Counted from the stretch's first letter, positions 17,946 to 26,626 are shown. The stretch: DNA of 64,000 bases from Phytopseudomonas dryadis (GCF_004327355.1 NZ_QJUM01000024.1:1-64000), one strand, 5' to 3'. A program made the numbers and translations. The notes: generated by a model not told the origin, from the sequence alone.

Positions 17946-18092
17946 CCGTAGGCGCGTCGACCCCGGCGCGATGCGATTGCGGCCATCCCGCATAATCCGT
18001 GGCGTGGCCGCTATTCGCCGCGGGTCGCGGCTCCCACGGGACCAGGGCAAACCGCCGTTTTGCCGGCCAAACGCTTCACTGACCGGCATTGC
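17946..18092. repeat. Composite ~147-bp REP-like repeat, copy 1
   Basis: Reads gtaggcgcgtcgac...gcggccatcccgca...cgccgcgggtcgcggct...aaaccgccgttttgccggcc. A second copy in the same orientation is at 28881-29027, and the first half also matches the arms at 6094-6249 and 6718-6873. Confidence 0.75.
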
Positions 18093-18110
18093 CCATGCGG
18101 GCGGTTTTTT
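18049..18110 (+). terminator. Probable terminator after pntB
   Basis: AAACCGCC at 18049-18056 pairs with GGCGGTTT at 18101-18108, with an inner stem TGCCGG/CCGGCA, followed by a run of T. It overlaps the end of the composite repeat. The remaining gap to 18464 is AT-richer and shows no gene; it should hold the promoter of the DUF1127 gene. Confidence 0.65.
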
Positions 18111-18464
18111 CATGCCTGGCAAGCGTTTACGCCAGGCGGGTACAGATACCCGCGCAACAGGCCCTGAAAAGAAAAAAGTTGATCATCGAGTCAGCCTGAA
18201 ATCGCGATCAATCCGCAACTGTACCTATAGATAAACACTGTCCTAACGACATTCTGCAGTGAAAAGAACTACCCAAAAGCATTGAACACGGCAAATCACC
18301 AATGACCGGTACAGTTATCTTAAAAAAATACGAAACAGTTACAAAGCATCCTATCTAATACCCTGCTAATTTCATGCAGCTGTGACTACTGCCGACCCGG
18401 CGCAAAGCGCAACATGATCACCAGAACCCTACCCAACCCCGCCAAAAGCGGAAGGATGCACACC

Positions 18465-18677
18465 ATGGAACGTACCCTCAGTTCCGATCTGCTTGCCGAC
18501 AACGCCTCCAAACCTGCCAGCGACCTGCCGCTGAGCATTTTCGCCACCCTGCTTCTGTGGCAGCGCCGCATCGTCAGCCGTCGCCAACTGGCCCGTCTGG
18601 ACAGCCGCCTGCTCTCCGATGCCGGGATCAGCGAAAGCCAGCGCTTCGCCGAGCTGAGCAAGCCGTTCTGGCGTTGA
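18465..18677 (+). CDS. DUF1127 family small protein
   Basis: A 70-residue protein whose second half (LWQRRIVSRRQLARLDSRLL, SDAGIS) is the Arg-rich DUF1127 (YjiS-like) motif. In other proteobacteria such proteins have been tied to RNA metabolism and nutrient responses, but the role in Pseudomonas is not settled. The ATG at 18465 follows AAGGA at good spacing; two upstream starts are less likely. A strong hairpin terminator follows. Confidence 0.8.
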   Translation: MERTLSSDLLADNASKPASDLPLSIFATLLLWQRRIVSRRQLARLDSRLLSDAGISESQRFAELSKPFWR

Positions 18678-18701
18678 TTGCAACAGCATCGAAGATCTCC
18701 C

Positions 18702-18740
18702 GCAAAACCCCGCCGGCATGCAGCGCCAGCGGGGTTTTGT
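18702..18740 (+). terminator. Intrinsic terminator after the DUF1127 gene
   Basis: GCAAAACCCCGC (18702-18713) and GCGGGGTTTTGT (18729-18740) form a perfect stem with a T-rich 3' side, 25 bases after the stop codon. Confidence 0.85.
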
Positions 18741-18919
18741 CGTTTCCGCAGGGCGCTTTTCCATGCCGCCCCGGCGAACCGCTCCGGCGCCAGCCAAGCG
18801 CGCCGTGCCGCCCCACATGACAACCGACACAAACTGTGCAGGTCTTTTTCCGGCCGAGCATCTACACACCGGCGTCAGCGGTTAGAATGAGCGCTTTTCG
18901 ACCCGCGAAGAGTCATCCC

Positions 18920-19237
18920 ATGAATCCCGCACGCACACTCGCGCTTTTCAGCCTGCTCAGCTTCACCGGCGCCGCCTCGGCCAGCAGCCTGGTGGTCACC
19001 ACCGACACCCTGGTCGACGCCCTGGCCGCCACCGTCGATGCGACCTCCGACGCCACCTCGTCCCTGGTCGACAACAAGGTGGTGCAGGCCGCCCGTGACG
19101 ACGCCGCCAGTTTCGTCGCCAGCCACGGCGACATCCGTGGCGCTCGCCTGGAGGCGGCCCTGCGGCACATCCGCCAGCGTGCGCCGCAGCTCATCGCGGA
19201 TGACCGGCAACTGGCGCTGGCCATCCTGGCGCGCTGA
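18920..19237 (+). CDS. DUF2388 domain secreted protein, paralog 1
   Basis: A 105-residue protein with a signal peptide (MNPARTLALFSLLSFTGAASA) and the DUF2388 pattern: TDTLVDALAATVDATSDATSS, ARDDAASFVASHGDIRGA, and a final LALAIL. The family is small, mostly from Pseudomonas, often in tandem, and of unknown function. The ATG at 18920 is chosen because it begins the signal peptide. A second family member follows 90 bases later. Confidence 0.85.
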   Translation: MNPARTLALFSLLSFTGAASASSLVVTTDTLVDALAATVDATSDATSSLVDNKVVQAARDDAASFVASHGDIRGARLEAALRHIRQRAPQLIADDRQLALAILAR

Positions 19238-19327
19238 ACGGCCGCAATCGCCCCTCGCAGCGGCTCGGAACTGCCGCTGCGTTAACTCGTCCAACCTGCC
19301 ATCCCCACGCCCAATCGGAGACCGTTC

Positions 19328-19648
19328 ATGCACCGTCCGTTGTTCGCCGCCGCCGTATCGCTCGCCCTGTTCGTCGGCGGCGCTCAAGCCCAGACCCTGG
19401 TGGCCACCAGCAATATCATCGTGCGCGCTCTCGATCGCACCATCAATTTCACCTCGGATACCACGACCTCGATTCGCGACATGAAAGTGGTGCTCGAGGC
19501 CCGCGATGATGCCGCCAGTTTCGTCGCCAGCCAGGGCGATATCCGCGGTGCGCAACTGGAAGCCGCGTTCGGCGCCATCCGCGACCAGGTACCGGAAGCC
19601 CGCAATGCCTCCGACCAGGTACTGGCCGAAGCCATCCTGGCATTGTGA
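19328..19648 (+). CDS. DUF2388 domain secreted protein, paralog 2
   Basis: A 106-residue paralog of the preceding protein with its own signal peptide (ending GGAQA). It shares ARDDAASFVASQGDIRGAQLEAA and the -LAEAILAL tail. The stop codon overlaps the GTG start of the large downstream gene, so this paralog and the DUF4105 protein are translationally coupled, implying a shared envelope role. Confidence 0.85.
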   Translation: MHRPLFAAAVSLALFVGGAQAQTLVATSNIIVRALDRTINFTSDTTTSIRDMKVVLEARDDAASFVASQGDIRGAQLEAAFGAIRDQVPEARNASDQVLAEAILAL

Positions 19649-21597
19649 TCCCCCCGCGCGCCTGGTGCCTGGCACTGACCCTACTGCTCAGTGCCGGCAG
19701 CCATGCCCAGCTGCGCCTGGCGCTGGACGCGGCAACGCTCAGCGCCGAGCAGCGACAGGCCAGCCAGGCGCTGCTCGATGAAGCGCTCGAGGCCCTGCCG
19801 CCGCGCCTGCGCAACGACCTGGATCGGCAGGTGGCAGTACGCTGGATGCCCCTGCCCGAACGGATCTACGGCCGGGCCGGACGCCTCAGCGGCATCGAGC
19901 TGAATGCCGGCCTGCTGCCCGCCCTGAGCGACGGTAGCGCCGCCCATACCGCCAACCAGCGCCCCCACGGCAACGTCCGCCGCGAATTGCTGGCCACCGT
20001 GGTCCACGAACTGACCCACCTGTATGACCGCGGTGCCTACTGGAGCGCCGCCGAACGCCGTCGGTTGCGCCAGTGCCAGCGCTACCACGACAGCCTCGGT
20101 CCGGTCGGCCTGCCGCCGCAGTGCCGTGGCCAGAGCGAACGACGCTTCACCCTCAGCGACGACCCCAGGCTGCTCGATCTGGCCGGCTGGCCACAACGGG
20201 TCGGCAGCCGCGGCGCACGCGAACAGCACAACGGCCAGGTCGCGCGCAGTCCGGACCTCTACGAACTGAGCAATCCGCGTGAATTCGTCGCGGTGAACAT
20301 GGAGTATTTCCTGCTCGACCCCGAGTACGCCTGTCGCCGGCCGTCCCTGGCCCGCTTCTTCAGCGAGCACTTCGCCTGGTCGCCGGCCCATGCCACGCCG
20401 TGCGCCAGCAGCTATGCCTACCTCAATGCCGGCCGCGATTTCGACAGCCAGGCCCTGGCCAACCTGGACCCCGAGCGGGTCTATGAGGTCGACTACCTGC
20501 TCGCCGAGGCCAACCAGAACCTGGCCAGCCGCTGGGGCCACAGCATGCTGCGCCTGGTCATCTGCGCCCCGGGCCGTCCCCGTGGCCCGGATTGCCGGCT
20601 GGACCTGGATCAGCACCTGGTGCTGTCGTACCGGGCGTTCGTCGGCGACGTGCAGTTGTCCAACTGGGACGGCCTGACCGGGGTCTACCCGTCGCGCCTG
20701 TTCGTCCTGCCGCTGGCCCAGGTCATCGACGAGTACACCAAGGTCGAGCTGCGCAGCCTGGCCTCGGTGCCGCTGCGGCTGCCGCGCGAACGCCTGGAAC
20801 GCCTGGTCGCCCGGGCCGTGGAGCAGCACTGGAGCTACGACGGCGATTACTACTTCGTGTCCAACAACTGCGCGGTGGAAACCCTCAAGCTGCTGCGCAG
20901 CGGTAGCCAGCACCCGCGCCTGCAGGACCTCGACAGCATCACCCCCATCGGCCTGCTGGAGGTGCTCGAAGCCCGCGGCCTGGCCGACCGCAGCGTGCTC
21001 GACGACCCGCGCGAGGCGCTGCGCCTGGGTTACCGCTTCGACTCCTTCCGCGATCGCTACCAGGCCATGTTCGCCGTGTTGCAACAACGCCTGCCGATCG
21101 AGCAGCAGCACGTCGAGCAGTGGCTGGAGCAGCCGGCCAGCGAACGCCGTCGCTGGTTCGAACAGGCCGATCTGCGCGCCAGCGCGGCCATGCTGCTGCT
21201 GGAACAGGCGGCCATGCGCCGGCAGTTGCTGCTGTCCCAGGAAGAGCTCAAGCAGCGCTACCTGACCGGCCGCGCGGCCAAGGACCCCGACCTGGACAAG
21301 GCCGGCGTGGCACTGGAGCAGATCCTCGCCAACAGTGGCTTCCTCAGCCGCCCGGCCGAACTGCTCGAAGGCGGCTACGGCCTGCCGCAGGACGCCGAAT
21401 GGCAGCGCCTGGAAAGCGAGAGCCGCAACCGCCAACAGCAATTACGCACGCTCAGCGCCGACCTCGACGTGGAAGTCCGCCGCCTGCTGGAACCGCGACG
21501 CCTGGCCGAACTGGAAGCCAACGAAGCCAACCTGGAACGGCTCGGCGAGCACCTGCGCGCCCTGCACAAGGCCGCCGGCGGCTTGCAGTTGCCCTAG
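19645..21597 (+). CDS. Exported DUF4105 (Lnb N-terminal-like) protein with HExxH region
   Basis: A 650-residue exported protein starting at GTG (GTGA overlap), with a signal peptide ending near SHAQ. Residues ~30-260 carry VVHELTHLYD, an HExxH metal motif at 121-125. Residues ~265-430 match DUF4105, now called the Lnb N-terminal periplasmic domain, with the paired residues His299 (RWGHSMLRL) and Cys409 (NNCAVETL) expected of its Cys-His active site. The last ~200 residues are helical and charged. Lnb proteins of Bacteroidota N-acylate lipoproteins; pseudomonads already have Lnt, so the function here is open. Both candidate active sites look intact. Confidence 0.75.
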   Translation: MIPPRAWCLALTLLLSAGSHAQLRLALDAATLSAEQRQASQALLDEALEALPPRLRNDLDRQVAVRWMPLPERIYGRAGRLSGIELNAGLLPALSDGSAAHTANQRPHGNVRRELLATVVHELTHLYDRGAYWSAAERRRLRQCQRYHDSLGPVGLPPQCRGQSERRFTLSDDPRLLDLAGWPQRVGSRGAREQHNGQVARSPDLYELSNPREFVAVNMEYFLLDPEYACRRPSLARFFSEHFAWSPAHATPCASSYAYLNAGRDFDSQALANLDPERVYEVDYLLAEANQNLASRWGHSMLRLVICAPGRPRGPDCRLDLDQHLVLSYRAFVGDVQLSNWDGLTGVYPSRLFVLPLAQVIDEYTKVELRSLASVPLRLPRERLERLVARAVEQHWSYDGDYYFVSNNCAVETLKLLRSGSQHPRLQDLDSITPIGLLEVLEARGLADRSVLDDPREALRLGYRFDSFRDRYQAMFAVLQQRLPIEQQHVEQWLEQPASERRRWFEQADLRASAAMLLLEQAAMRRQLLLSQEELKQRYLTGRAAKDPDLDKAGVALEQILANSGFLSRPAELLEGGYGLPQDAEWQRLESESRNRQQQLRTLSADLDVEVRRLLEPRRLAELEANEANLERLGEHLRALHKAAGGLQLP

Positions 21598-21662
21598 TGC
21601 CACATCACAGATCAACCCGAGCGAACGGGCTGGGGGTTGCTCGAAGGCGATAGCGAACGATC

Positions 21663-21711
21663 GTAGGATGGGTGAAACCCATCGGCAATTGATGGGTTTC
21701 ACCCATCCTAC
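21663..21711. repeat. Palindromic repeat, GGATGGGTGAAACCCATC family, copy 2
   Basis: A nearly perfect palindrome: gtaggatgggtgaaacccatc, then ggcaattg, then gatgggtttcacccatcctac. It lies between the convergent DUF4105 and sensor kinase genes and may terminate both transcripts. Just upstream (21610-21650) acccgagcgaac-ggctg-gggtt resembles 6330-6358. Confidence 0.8.
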
Positions 21712-21713
21712 GG

Positions 21714-21782
21714 GTTGGAAAGCTGGACGAAAGAGCCTATGCGGTTTGCTTGTCGTTCAGCCTCCAGCCTCTAGCGCTTTTA
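21714..21782. repeat. Dispersed repeat, AAAAGCGCTAGAGGCTG family, copy 3 (inverted)
   Basis: Ends with cagcctctagcgctttt, the exact reverse complement of the start of the copy at 4370. It also contains gctggacgaaag as in the copy at 2127. Confidence 0.6.
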
Positions 21783-21817
21783 TCGGCCGTCCGCTTCCGC
21801 CTTATGGCTACCATCCC

Positions 21818-23179
21818 TCATTCGGCCGGCTCAGGCAGCCTGACCTCGGCGCAGAAGCCACGCGGATCACGGTTGCGAAAGCTGGTCGTGCCGTTCAGAT
21901 GGCGGACGATGCTGTTCACGATCGCCAAGCCCAATCCCGCGCCCTGGGGGTTGCCGGCGCTGTGAAAGCGCTCGCCCAGCCGGCTCAGACGCGCTTCCTC
22001 GACCCCCGGTCCCTGATCCAGCACCCGCAGGTGAACGCCCTGGCCATCATGACCAATGCGCACGTTCACCTCCGCCGCCGCCGGGGAGAACGCCAGCGCA
22101 TTGCCGACCAGGTTCTGCAGCAGGGTGGCGATCGAGCCTCGATCGCCCTGCACCAGCACGCCCTCGTCCGCCTCCAGCACCAGCTCGATCCGACGTTCCA
22201 GGGCCAGCGGCGCCAGGTCCGCCAGTTCCTCGCGAACCAGGGCGGTGAGATCCAGGGCTTGCAGCTCCCGCGACGGGGCCTCCAGCCTGGCCATGGTCAG
22301 CAACTGGCTGGCGACGCGGGTGGCGCGACGAACCCCCTGCTGCAGGAACGACAGCGCCTCTTCGCGGTCCTGGGCGCTGTCCGCCTGCAGCGCATTGCGC
22401 ACGTGGATATCGAGAATCGCCAGGGGCGTGCGCAGTTCGTGGGCGGCATCGGCGATGAAGCGCCGCTCCCTTTCGAGCAACGCGCGCAACTGGCTGAGGA
22501 CATCGTCCAGGGCCATGCGCATCGGTTCCAGTTCGGGCGGCAATGGCCCCGGCGACAACGGCGCGAGGCTATGCTCGGGCCGTTCGCGCAGCTGCCGCGC
22601 CAGGCGCTGCAGCGGGCTCAGGCCCCAGCCCAGCAGCAGCCAGATGAACGCCGCCAGCACCGGCAGGCAGACCAGGGTCGGCAGCAGGGTGTGCTGGAGG
22701 ATCTGCTGGATCAGGTCCTGGCGCAGGTCGTCGCGCTCGCCGACCCAGATTTTCAGGCCCTGCCCGGCATCGTCCAGCAACACACCACACCAGTCCTGGT
22801 CGTTGAAGAAGAACTCATGAATGCCCGGCTCGGGAGGCGCCGGCAACGGCGGCGCCTCCTGCGAACGCACCAGCAGGGTGCCGTCCTGTGACCAGACCTG
22901 GAAGGCCAGGTTGATCTCGTAGGGGTGCGAGAAGATGCCCTCGCCCGAACGGTCCATGGCGTTGTCCAGCGCCTGTCCGACGAAGGCCCAGTCGATCCGC
23001 TCCGGCGCCTGCTGCTGCAGCATCCCCTGCAGCAGACGGGCCGCCTGCACCAATTGGGCGTCGTACACCGCCTCGGTCTGGCGGTGGCTGTCGCGCAGGG
23101 CCAGCAGCACCAGCGCCAGGCTACCGGCGAGCACCAGGGCGATGGTGGGCGCGAGGATACGGGTCCGGATGGCGATCAT
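21818..23179 (-). CDS. Sensor histidine kinase, QseC/PmrB-like
   Basis: A 453-residue membrane kinase: helix at about 11-28, periplasmic sensor region to ~163, second helix ~164-186, HAMP-like linker, then HisKA with the phospho-His in AAHELRTPLA (His247) and an HATPase region with N box (LLQNLVGNAL) and G box (GAGLGLAIV). The start overlaps the stop of the response regulator gene (ATGA), so the pair is coupled. The periplasmic region has no RExxE iron-binding motif, so a BqsS/PmrB-type iron sensor is not supported. The signal is unknown. Confidence 0.88.
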   Translation of the reverse strand: MIAIRTRILAPTIALVLAGSLALVLLALRDSHRQTEAVYDAQLVQAARLLQGMLQQQAPERIDWAFVGQALDNAMDRSGEGIFSHPYEINLAFQVWSQDGTLLVRSQEAPPLPAPPEPGIHEFFFNDQDWCGVLLDDAGQGLKIWVGERDDLRQDLIQQILQHTLLPTLVCLPVLAAFIWLLLGWGLSPLQRLARQLRERPEHSLAPLSPGPLPPELEPMRMALDDVLSQLRALLERERRFIADAAHELRTPLAILDIHVRNALQADSAQDREEALSFLQQGVRRATRVASQLLTMARLEAPSRELQALDLTALVREELADLAPLALERRIELVLEADEGVLVQGDRGSIATLLQNLVGNALAFSPAAAEVNVRIGHDGQGVHLRVLDQGPGVEEARLSRLGERFHSAGNPQGAGLGLAIVNSIVRHLNGTTSFRNRDPRGFCAEVRLPEPAE

Positions 23180-23850
23180 GGCGTTCGCTCCACCAGGTAG
23201 CCGACACCACGCACCGTGCGGATCAACTCGCTGCACAGTTTCTTGCGCAGATTGTGGATCAGCACTTCCAGGGTGTTGCCCGGCCCGCTCTCCTGCCAGC
23301 CATAGAGGGCATTGCTCAGGCGCTCACGGGTCACCACCACGCCGGGCCGAACCAGCAGTTGATGCAGCAACTGATACTCCATGGGCGTCATGGGCACGCT
23401 ATTGCCCTGGTAACGCACCTCCTGGGTGGCCGGGTCCAGGCTCACCCCGGCGTACTCCAGCAACGGCTGCGCGCGCCCCTGGCTGCGCCGCAGCAGCGCG
23501 CGGATGCGGGCCTTGAGCTCTTCCAGGTCGAAGGGCTTGACCAGATAGTCATCCGCGCCCGCGTCCAGCCCCTGGATGCGATCATCGGTGGCGTCGCGGG
23601 CGGTCAGCACCAGCACGGGCACGGCACTGGCGCAACGGGCGCGCAGCTCGCGCAACAGCGTCATGCCATCCAGCCGCGGCAGCCCGAGGTCCAGCAGCAC
23701 CAGATCGAACTGCTCGCAGCGCAGCGCATGGGCGGCCTCGGCACCATCCTCCAGCCAGTCCAGCGTATAGCCTTCGCCGCGCAGGGCAACCCGGATACCG
23801 CGCGCCAGGGCGCGGTCGTCCTCAACCAGCAAGACACGCAAGGGACTCAC
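23176..23850 (-). CDS. Response regulator, OmpR/QseB family
   Basis: A 224-residue regulator with an N-terminal receiver domain (acidic DD at 11-12, phospho-acceptor Asp54 in VLLDLGLP, KPFDLEEL) and a C-terminal winged helix (EYQLLHQLL, NTLEVLIHNLRKKL, IRTVRGVGYLV). It is divergent from the PepSY/cytochrome b561 genes with ~125 bases between, a layout that suggests it controls them. Close in type to QseB and PmrA. Confidence 0.9.
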   Translation of the reverse strand: MSPLRVLLVEDDRALARGIRVALRGEGYTLDWLEDGAEAAHALRCEQFDLVLLDLGLPRLDGMTLLRELRARCASAVPVLVLTARDATDDRIQGLDAGADDYLVKPFDLEELKARIRALLRRSQGRAQPLLEYAGVSLDPATQEVRYQGNSVPMTPMEYQLLHQLLVRPGVVVTRERLSNALYGWQESGPGNTLEVLIHNLRKKLCSELIRTVRGVGYLVERTP

Positions 23851-23976
23851 CTCATCGGAAAAATTGCGGACGCCATGATGCGCCTGGCGGGCAAATGTTA
23901 CCCAGATTTACTCGCTAAGGCTTTCTTAAGCTTCGCAGCTCACCTTTGAACTCCCCTTCACTGGAGAGTCACCAGC

Positions 23977-24243
23977 ATGCGCTACCTCACCCTTCCCGCC
24001 CTGTTGCTGTGCAGCCCGTTCGCCCTGGCAGCCACCGAATGCACGAACGCCGACCAATCGACCTGGCAGGATCCCGAGCGCTTTCAGGCACAGTTGAAAG
24101 AACAGGGCTACCAGATCAGCAAGTTCAAGATCACCGAAGGTAACTGCTACGAGATCTACGGCTTCGACAAGGACAAGCGCAAGGTCGAGATCTACCACGA
24201 CCCGGTAACCGGCAAGGCGGTCAAGACCGAGATCGCAGACTGA
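23977..24243 (+). CDS. Exported PepSY-domain protein
   Basis: An 88-residue periplasmic protein with a clean signal peptide (MRYLTLPALLLCSPFALAA). The rest is a single PepSY-like unit (LKEQGYQISKFKITEGNCYEIYGFDK...VEIYHDPVTGKAV) with one pair of cysteines. A GGAG ribosome site is present. The stop overlaps the ATG of the cytochrome gene. PepSY proteins beside cytochrome b561 and a QseBC-type system are a recurring set. Confidence 0.85.
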   Translation: MRYLTLPALLLCSPFALAATECTNADQSTWQDPERFQAQLKEQGYQISKFKITEGNCYEIYGFDKDKRKVEIYHDPVTGKAVKTEIAD

Positions 24244-24782
24244 TGCGCCCGGCGACGATCCAGCTCTGGGATCCGCTGATCCGTCTGTTCCACGTCTCGG
24301 TCGCCGGAGTGTTCGTCGCCAACTATTTCTTCACCGAGGCCGGTGATGACTGGCACACCTGGCTCGGTTACTACGCCTGTGGCTGGCTGCTGGTGCGCTC
24401 GGTGTGGGGCTTCGTCGGCCCGCGCAGCGCCCGCTGGCAGGACTTCTGGCCGACCCGCGCACGCCTGGGCGAACACCTCGCCGCCCTGCGGCAAGGCCGT
24501 GCCTGCCACCGTCTCGGCCATTCGCCGCTCGGCGCCCTGGTGATGCTGCTGATGATGGGCGCCATCGCCGCGCTTGGCGTCAGCGGCTTCCTGATGCAGG
24601 AGGTCGACGCCCTCTGGGGCGCCGATTGGCCCCAGCAGTTGCACGGCTGGATCGCCGACGGCCTGGCGCTGCTGGTGGCGACTCACCTCGCCGCGGCCGT
24701 TATCGAAAGCGTTCGCGCGCGCGAAAACCTGCCCCTGTCGATGCTCACCGGCAAACGCCGGATACGCCCTGACGATCATTGA
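24243..24782 (+). CDS. Cytochrome b561-family diheme membrane protein
   Basis: A 179-residue protein with four hydrophobic helices and the expected haem-ligand histidines: IRLFHVSVAG (helix 1), DDWHTWLGY (helix 2), QQLHGWIAD (helix 3-4) and ATHLAAA (helix 4). Such proteins pass electrons within the inner membrane. It overlaps the upstream PepSY gene and is followed 22 bases later by the sulfatase-fold gene, forming one operon. Confidence 0.88.
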   Translation: MRPATIQLWDPLIRLFHVSVAGVFVANYFFTEAGDDWHTWLGYYACGWLLVRSVWGFVGPRSARWQDFWPTRARLGEHLAALRQGRACHRLGHSPLGALVMLLMMGAIAALGVSGFLMQEVDALWGADWPQQLHGWIADGLALLVATHLAAAVIESVRARENLPLSMLTGKRRIRPDDH

Positions 24783-24804
24783 TGCCCTGCTCCGGGAATG
24801 AATC

Positions 24805-26481
24805 ATGCTGCCCGATCTGACCTGCCCCCGTGCCAACGGAGCGCCGCGCTCCTGGCTCAACCTGCTGGCTCTGGCCACACTCAGCGGCCTGCTGTTGCTG
24901 GCCGACGACTTCCTGCAACAGTTGTTCACGCCCAACAACCGGGCCGAGCTCGAAGTCGGCTATGTCCTGGTGCTCTGGCTGTTCAGCGCCGCGCTCTGGC
25001 TGTGCAACCTGCGCTGGTTGAGCGCTGGCGTCCTGCTGCTGTTCGCGGCGATGCAGACCATGCAACTGGCCAATATCAGCTTCTTCGGCGAACCCCTGAC
25101 CGCCATCGATATCCAGGCGTCGCTCAACGACCCCGGCGAAGTCCGCCAGACCGCGCTGCACAGCTTCGCCGAACACTGGCCGGTTCTCCTCTGCGTGGCC
25201 CTGCCCTATGGCCTGCTGCTGGCCCTTCACCTGCGCCTGCCCGGCCGGGTGAGCCTGCCGCAAAGCCGCTGGGCACTGCTGTTGATCGCCGTGGTGCTGC
25301 TGTCCAAACCGTACCGGGCCACCTATCGCAACTTCGATTCGTTCGCGGCCAGCCCCAGCCGCAGCGCCCTGCACAACAGCCTCAACGCCTTCTCGGCCTG
25401 GTCGGTGCGCCTGGCGCTGCGCCCCGAAGTCGAGCTACCGAGTGTGCCGTTCGCGCCCTACCAGCTCAGCCCCAGCCTCAGTCAGGCGCGACACGTGTGG
25501 CTGGTGGTGGCCGACTCCCTGCGCAGCGATCGCCTGGGCCTGCTGGGTTATGAACGCGACACCACGCCACGGCTCGCCGAGTACCTGCGCGATCACCCCA
25601 GCGCCTTCGTGCGCCCGGGCATCGCCGCAGGCGTGGCCACCGACGTGAGCCTGCCCTACCTGCTCAACCCCATCCGCGAACCCGGCCAGGATCGGCTGTT
25701 GCGAACCGGCGACATCAACCTGTTCCGTTTCGCCAGACAGGCGGGCTTCCGCACCCACTGGATCTCGTCCCAGGAGTCCAAGCTGCTGGCCAACCTGGGC
25801 AGCCGTTATCTGGACGTTTCGATCACCCGCGAGGACCACCCGGTGCGTTTCCTGCAACAGCAGGATCGCGCCCTGCTGGATGTGCTCGCTCGGCAGCAGT
25901 GGGCCGAGCGCAATTTCGTCGTGCTCAACCTGCGCACCGCGCACCTGCCCTACGCCCAGAACTACCGGCATGAAGCCAGCCCGGCGCCCTGGACGGACCG
26001 GGGCCCGAACGGCCAGGGCAATGCCTACGACAACTCGGTGCACTACCTCGATAGCCTGCTGGCCGAGGTGGTCGCCGACTTCGACCGCCTGGAGGGCGAG
26101 CGCTACCTGATCATCACCGGCGATCATGGCCAGCGCCTCGGCGAAGACGGCCACTGGGGACACAACGACCTGGTGCCGGAAGTCAGTGACGTTCCCGTCA
26201 TCGTCATCAGCCGCGACGCGCCCGCCGACGTCCTCGAGCAGTTTTCCGACGAACGCTGGATCAGCCACTACGAAGCGGGCAAATGGCTGGCCGCACGCCT
26301 CGGTACCCGTATCGAAAATCCCAACCTGCGGCCGAACGAACATTTCGTGCACGGCAAGCTGCTGTTCACCGACAATTTCATCCAGCGCGTGTGCGAAACG
26401 CCGGGTGGCCTGGTTCATCATGCGCCACAGCAGCTCAGCCTGTTGCTCGAACAACCTGAAGCGATGCCTTGCGATGGCTGA
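24805..26481 (+). CDS. EptA/sulfatase-fold phosphoethanolamine transferase-like protein
   Basis: A 558-residue protein with about five membrane helices in the first ~170 residues followed by a periplasmic alkaline-phosphatase-fold domain. The nucleophile region GVATDVSLP has Thr279 in the place used by EptA/MCR enzymes, the first metal motif reads VADSLRSDRLGLLGYERDTTP, and the second metal motif is ITGDHGQRLGE (Asp440, His441). This predicts transfer of phosphoethanolamine or a similar group to lipid A, core or glucan. Being last in an operon opposite a PmrAB/QseBC-type system supports an envelope-modification role. The acceptor is not readable. Confidence 0.75.
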   Translation: MLPDLTCPRANGAPRSWLNLLALATLSGLLLLADDFLQQLFTPNNRAELEVGYVLVLWLFSAALWLCNLRWLSAGVLLLFAAMQTMQLANISFFGEPLTAIDIQASLNDPGEVRQTALHSFAEHWPVLLCVALPYGLLLALHLRLPGRVSLPQSRWALLLIAVVLLSKPYRATYRNFDSFAASPSRSALHNSLNAFSAWSVRLALRPEVELPSVPFAPYQLSPSLSQARHVWLVVADSLRSDRLGLLGYERDTTPRLAEYLRDHPSAFVRPGIAAGVATDVSLPYLLNPIREPGQDRLLRTGDINLFRFARQAGFRTHWISSQESKLLANLGSRYLDVSITREDHPVRFLQQQDRALLDVLARQQWAERNFVVLNLRTAHLPYAQNYRHEASPAPWTDRGPNGQGNAYDNSVHYLDSLLAEVVADFDRLEGERYLIITGDHGQRLGEDGHWGHNDLVPEVSDVPVIVISRDAPADVLEQFSDERWISHYEAGKWLAARLGTRIENPNLRPNEHFVHGKLLFTDNFIQRVCETPGGLVHHAPQQLSLLLEQPEAMPCDG

Positions 26482-26620
26482 CCGGCGCCGGGACGGCCAG
26501 CGCCCCGCGCCGAACCACAAGGTGCGTGCGGATATCCAGGAGAAATAGCGGAGGTCACATGATGCAAGAAAAATTACCTCGATAAATCATGAGGTTGGAT
26601 TTTCCAGGTCACGGCAATGC

Positions 26621-26626
26621 TATGAT
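26621..26626 (+). promoter_or_regulatory. Candidate -10 box of the mntP transcript
   Basis: TATGAT lies about 12 bases before the start of the riboswitch aptamer. No good -35 at 17 bases is visible; TTGGAT at 26595 has a long spacer. Confidence 0.35.

Noticed and set aside
21818..23850. Assignment of the two-component system as BqsRS/CarRS
   Set aside because: The kinase lacks a periplasmic RExxE motif, and the neighbouring genes do not clearly match the bqs operon.
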